Assembly (NCBI GenBank): GCA_049975325.1
Contig: JBNGDW010000066.1
Location: 1-8,804, forward strand
Source of the DNA: JBNGDW01 sp049975325
Lineage (GTDB): Bacteria > Cloacimonadota > Cloacimonadia > JGIOTU-2 > JBNGDW01
Direction: 5' to 3'
Length of the DNA stretch: 8,804 nucleotides
The translations under genes and the position numbers were made by a program. Under the pieces are notes generated by a model, which saw only the letters and a program-made list of their open reading frames with translations, searched no databases and was not told the DNA's origin. Shown piece after piece: positions 6,279 to 8,804 of this stretch. Numbering within the stretch: the stretch's first letter is position 1; the number at the start of each line of letters is the position of its first letter.

Positions 6279-7340
6279 TCATCGGCTTTTCCCCTGCCAT
6301 TCATACGCCCCCATATCAACTGTCTCAAATACTATACGAGGATTTCCTGCGATATCTACATCCCAGGTAACAGGCTCATTATCGCCCGCATTTATACAAG
6401 GACTGCCTTGGTGTAGATAATAGTCATCGGGAAATATGAACATAGGATTATTATAGATATTTCCCAATGAATCAGGGTTAATGCCAGGGATAGAGTCTTG
6501 GGCACACGAGTATTTAACCAGCAAGTTCGCTGCCTCGGGCTTGAATCCAACTCCATTTCCCCAGATAATACTATTAGTCAGGTATGAAACTGGCGGATTC
6601 CCTCCATATAGCCAAACACCCCAATCTTCATTGTTGGCTATGGTATTATTAATACCATGGAAGGAGCCGGTATTACAATAAATTCCACCTCTTTTATTTT
6701 CTATTATAAGCGAATTATTTATTATCGGAGTTGCGTCTTCGGTTACAAAAATTCCATCCAAGGAGTTATCCTGTATAGTACACCACTGGATGTGAGGTGA
6801 AGAGGCATAGACGATAATGCCATTTTTATTTTTTGTTATAATGGTATTTTCTATTTTGGCGTCTGCATAATCGCAAAAGATACCAGTATAGCGACAGCCA
6901 GAAATTTGACAATTTTTTATCAGGGGAGAGGTCTCTTCGCAATAAATTCCAGCATTTTCGCTACCAGCACCTCTTATAGTTATACCATCAATTACATCAT
7001 CGGTGTTTTGATGGGTCCGGTCAAAGTTAAAACCACTTCCATCACCATTACAATGGATAATAGCATATTTTGCTTCTGGGTGGAGTGTAATGGTCAGGTG
7101 TTTTTCATTTCCATTCCAGTAAAGATTCTTATCATCTTTATCTGCATACACCCCTTCTGTAAGATATATTGTATCACCGTCATTTGCCGCGTTAATTGCT
7201 TCTTGAATAGTGAAATAAACTAAAGTATCAAGTATTACACCATAATTATCAGAAAAAACTCTGTGTTCGTCCTTACTGCAGCTAACAAATGAAAAACTTA
7301 TAGCAAGTAGGCTGATAAAGACAATAAATTTAATTTTCAT
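6279..7340 (-). CDS. Right-handed parallel beta-helix lipoprotein
   Basis: The 353-residue protein begins at the ATG at 7340, where AGGAG lies five bases upstream; a longer frame from 7388 would overlap the end of hutU and lacks such a site. A hydrophobic signal ends in a lipobox-like F-V-S-C (Cys21). Next comes Y-F-T-I-Q-E-A-I-N-A-A-N-D-G-D-T-I-Y-L, the usual entry to pectate-lyase-like beta-helices. Six or so coils of ~22-23 residues follow, each opening with G-I-x (GIYCEE, GIFCDY, GIIVYA, GIFVTE, GIYCNT, GVWLYG) and carrying N-x-x-I turns. The C-terminus has the S-P-C-I-N-A-G-D ... D-I-A-G-N-P-R ... V-D-M-G-A-Y-E-W ending common in such surface proteins. No catalytic motif was recognised; polysaccharide binding or a structural surface role are both possible. 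It sits 26 bases after hutU. Confidence 0.85.
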   Translation of the reverse strand: MKIKFIVFISLLAISFSFVSCSKDEHRVFSDNYGVILDTLVYFTIQEAINAANDGDTIYLTEGVYADKDDKNLYWNGNEKHLTITLHPEAKYAIIHCNGDGSGFNFDRTHQNTDDVIDGITIRGAGSENAGIYCEETSPLIKNCQISGCRYTGIFCDYADAKIENTIITKNKNGIIVYASSPHIQWCTIQDNSLDGIFVTEDATPIINNSLIIENKRGGIYCNTGSFHGINNTIANNEDWGVWLYGGNPPVSYLTNSIIWGNGVGFKPEAANLLVKYSCAQDSIPGINPDSLGNIYNNPMFIFPDDYYLHQGSPCINAGDNEPVTWDVDIAGNPRIVFETVDMGAYEWQGKSR

Positions 7341-7345
7341 AGTAG

Positions 7346-7350
7346 CTCCT
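7346..7350 (-). promoter_or_regulatory. Shine-Dalgarno deciding the beta-helix lipoprotein start
   Basis: On the - strand AGGAG stands five bases before the ATG at 7340-7338. It selects this start over the in-frame ATG at 7388, which lies inside hutU and would bury the lipoprotein signal behind 16 extra polar residues. Confidence 0.85.
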
Positions 7351-7352
7351 TG

Positions 7353-7374
7353 TGTGGTGGTTTGGGTTACCACA
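7353..7374 (-). other. Small hairpin spanning the hutU stop codon
   Basis: TGTGGT (7353-7358) and ACCACA (7369-7374) form a perfect 6-bp inverted repeat with a 10-base loop. In the - strand transcript the hairpin would cover the hutU stop and end two bases before the Shine-Dalgarno of the next gene. It could tune translation coupling or limit transcript decay, but it lacks a T-run and may be chance. Confidence 0.3.
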
Positions 7375-8804
7375 TTATTACTTTGCAATTTTTTTTCTTT
7401 GCAAATTCCTGTGCTTTTTCATACCCGGCGTCCACATGGCGATAGATGCCAGTAAGCGGGTCAGTTGTAAGCACGCGACGCAATCTCTGTTCTGCTTCCG
7501 GTGTGCCATCCGCAACTATTACCTGTCCAGCATGGAGGGAATAGCCTATACCTACTCCGCCGCCATGGTGAAAGCTAACCCAGGTTGCCCCTGATGCAAC
7601 ATTAGCCATTGCATTAAGAATAGGCCAGTCAGCAATTGCATCGCTTCCATCTTTCATTCCTTCTGTTTCTCTATAGGGTGATGCCACACTGCCGCAATCA
7701 AGATGATCTCGTCCGATAACCACAGGCGCTTTTACTTTTCCCTCTTTTACAAGGTTGTTAAAAAGAACTCCAGCCTTATCTCGCTCGCCATATCCTAACC
7801 AGCATATTCGTGATGGATACCCCTGGAAGGCAACGCGTCTTTTCGCCATAGTAATCCAGCGTCGCAACGCTTCATCCTCCGGAAATAGGTTTAGAAGTTC
7901 GTCATCAATAGTATAAATATCTTGAGGGTCTCCGGAGAGGGCTGCCCAGCGGAATGGTCCTTTCCCTTCACAGAAGAGAGGTCTTATAAAAAGTGGGACA
8001 AAACCCTTATATTGAAAGGCATTTTTATACCCAGCAGTATATGCCTGGCCACGAAGATTATTGCCATAATCAAAGGTTACAGACCCTTTTTCCTGAAATT
8101 TTACCATAGTTTCACAATGGGTTGCCATGGACTCGTATGCCAATTTTTGATACCTCTCCGAATCTTGCTTGCGTAATGCGAGTGCCTCTTCGTAACTAAT
8201 TTGATGAGGGACATAACCATTCAACGCATCGTGGGCTGATGTCTGGTCAGTGACTACATCCGGCACAATACCCTTTTCATATATCTGGGGGAGAACTTCA
8301 GCTGCATTGCCGAGCAAGCCAACCGAAATTGCTTCACCTTTTTCTTTGGCATTAAGTACGATTTCAAGTGCTTCATCAAGGTTATCACACATTCTATCTA
8401 GATATTTCGTTTCTAATCGGCGTTTGATTCTATTTTTATCCACTTCAATGATTAGTCCAGCCCCCTCATTGAAAGTGATAGCGAGTGGTTGCGCACCACC
8501 CATACCGCCAAGACCTGCCGTCAGGACAAAACGGCCTTTGAGTGTACCATTAAAGTGTTTTTTAGCAGCCGCCGCAAAGGTCTCGTATGTGCCCTGTAAT
8601 ATACCTTGCGTGCCAATATAGATCCATGAACCAGCGGTCATCTGCCCGTACATAATAAGACCTTTTTTTTCTAACTCATTAAAGTAATCCCAGGTTGCCC
8701 ACTTGCCAACGAGGTTGGAATTTGCTATTAAAACTCGAGGCGCATCCGTCGTAGTTCTGATAATTCCAACTGGCTTCCCAGACTGCACCAGAAGAGTTTC
8801 ATCC
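7367..8804 (-). CDS. hutU: Urocanate hydratase (urocanase) HutU, N-terminus beyond the window
   Basis: HutU hydrates urocanate to 4-imidazolone-5-propanoate in the histidine degradation pathway, using tightly bound NAD+ as an electrophile in the cytoplasm. The frame is open through the right edge (reading D-E-T-L-L-V-Q-S-G-K-P-V-G at the border), so about 478 of the family's ~550 residues are present and roughly 75-80 N-terminal residues are missing; the GTG at 8788 is internal. Seen motifs include L-V-G-K-W-A, Y-G-Q-M-T-A-G-S-W-I-Y-I-G-T-Q-G-I, the nucleotide-binding G-L-G-G-M-G-G-A-Q-P, V-T-D-Q-T-S-A-H-D, R-G-Q-A-Y, G-P-F-R-W-A-A-L-S-G, and S-R-I-C-W-L-G-Y-G-E-R. The last holds the conserved active-site-region cysteine (codon 7802-7804) equivalent to Cys410 of the Pseudomonas enzyme. 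N-W... H-H-G-G-G-V-G-I-G-Y-S follows near the C-terminus. hutH, hutI or ftcD may lie to the right, outside the window. Confidence 0.97.
   Translation of the reverse strand, partial: DETLLVQSGKPVGIIRTTTDAPRVLIANSNLVGKWATWDYFNELEKKGLIMYGQMTAGSWIYIGTQGILQGTYETFAAAAKKHFNGTLKGRFVLTAGLGGMGGAQPLAITFNEGAGLIIEVDKNRIKRRLETKYLDRMCDNLDEALEIVLNAKEKGEAISVGLLGNAAEVLPQIYEKGIVPDVVTDQTSAHDALNGYVPHQISYEEALALRKQDSERYQKLAYESMATHCETMVKFQEKGSVTFDYGNNLRGQAYTAGYKNAFQYKGFVPLFIRPLFCEGKGPFRWAALSGDPQDIYTIDDELLNLFPEDEALRRWITMAKRRVAFQGYPSRICWLGYGERDKAGVLFNNLVKEGKVKAPVVIGRDHLDCGSVASPYRETEGMKDGSDAIADWPILNAMANVASGATWVSFHHGGGVGIGYSLHAGQVIVADGTPEAEQRLRRVLTTDPLTGIYRHVDAGYEKAQEFAKKKNCKVIMW

Noticed and set aside
6906..7223. Open frame on the + strand inside the beta-helix gene (105 codons)
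   Set aside because: The hydrophobic-looking translation comes from the antisense of beta-helix codons; there is no supporting start signal.
7341..7388. Longer start of the beta-helix lipoprotein at 7388
   Set aside because: It would overlap the hutU 3' end and add 16 polar residues before the signal, while the ATG at 7340 has a well-placed AGGAG.
8250..8621. Open frame on the + strand inside hutU (123 codons)
   Set aside because: It lies antisense to strongly conserved urocanase sequence, and its translation is Ser/Pro-rich with no recognisable family; it is a shadow of the real frame.
1..8804. A new defence, mobile or multi-gene system
   Set aside because: All large genes belong to recognisable metabolic, envelope or peptidase families, and no effector, nuclease, transposase or recombinase was seen; claiming a new system would go beyond the sequence.

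Overview
The window looks like chromosomal DNA from an A+T-rich Gram-negative bacterium. Supporting signs are an Omp85-type outer-membrane barrel ending in Phe and two lipobox-bearing lipoproteins. The DUF5658-like protein, the beta-helix protein with an INAGD...DMGAYEW ending, and the repeat-filled spacers recall uncultivated anaerobic lineages such as WOR-3/Stahlbacteria, Cloacimonadota or related FCB-like groups. That placement rests on general resemblance only; no phylogenetic marker was tested.

Left half (about 1-4043), all on the + strand: the C-terminal end of an Omp85/BamA-like barrel protein; a spacer rich in AATTC/CAAA words; an intact purH with a TTG start and a strong Shine-Dalgarno; a clear intrinsic terminator; a repeat-dense spacer with two small palindromic repeats and a pyrimidine tract; a small three-helix membrane protein resembling DUF5658; and a class I PLP aminotransferase broken by one frameshift and two in-frame stops, with its active-site motifs still readable.

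Right half (4096-8804), all on the - strand and convergent with the left half. In transcription order it holds hutU (urocanate hydratase, N-terminus beyond the right edge), then after 26 nt a beta-helix lipoprotein, then after 62 nt a 706-residue oligopeptidase B-type S9 peptidase with a lipoprotein signal. The spacing allows one operon. The inferred theme is peptide use: an exported peptidase cutting after basic residues, and cytoplasmic histidine breakdown through urocanate. The beta-helix protein has no assigned role.

No phage, transposase, CRISPR array, rRNA or tRNA was recognised. I found no convincing new multi-gene system. The points most worth a second look are the freshly broken aminotransferase, the repeat-packed spacer at 2166-2439, and the lipid-anchored form of oligopeptidase B next to hutU.
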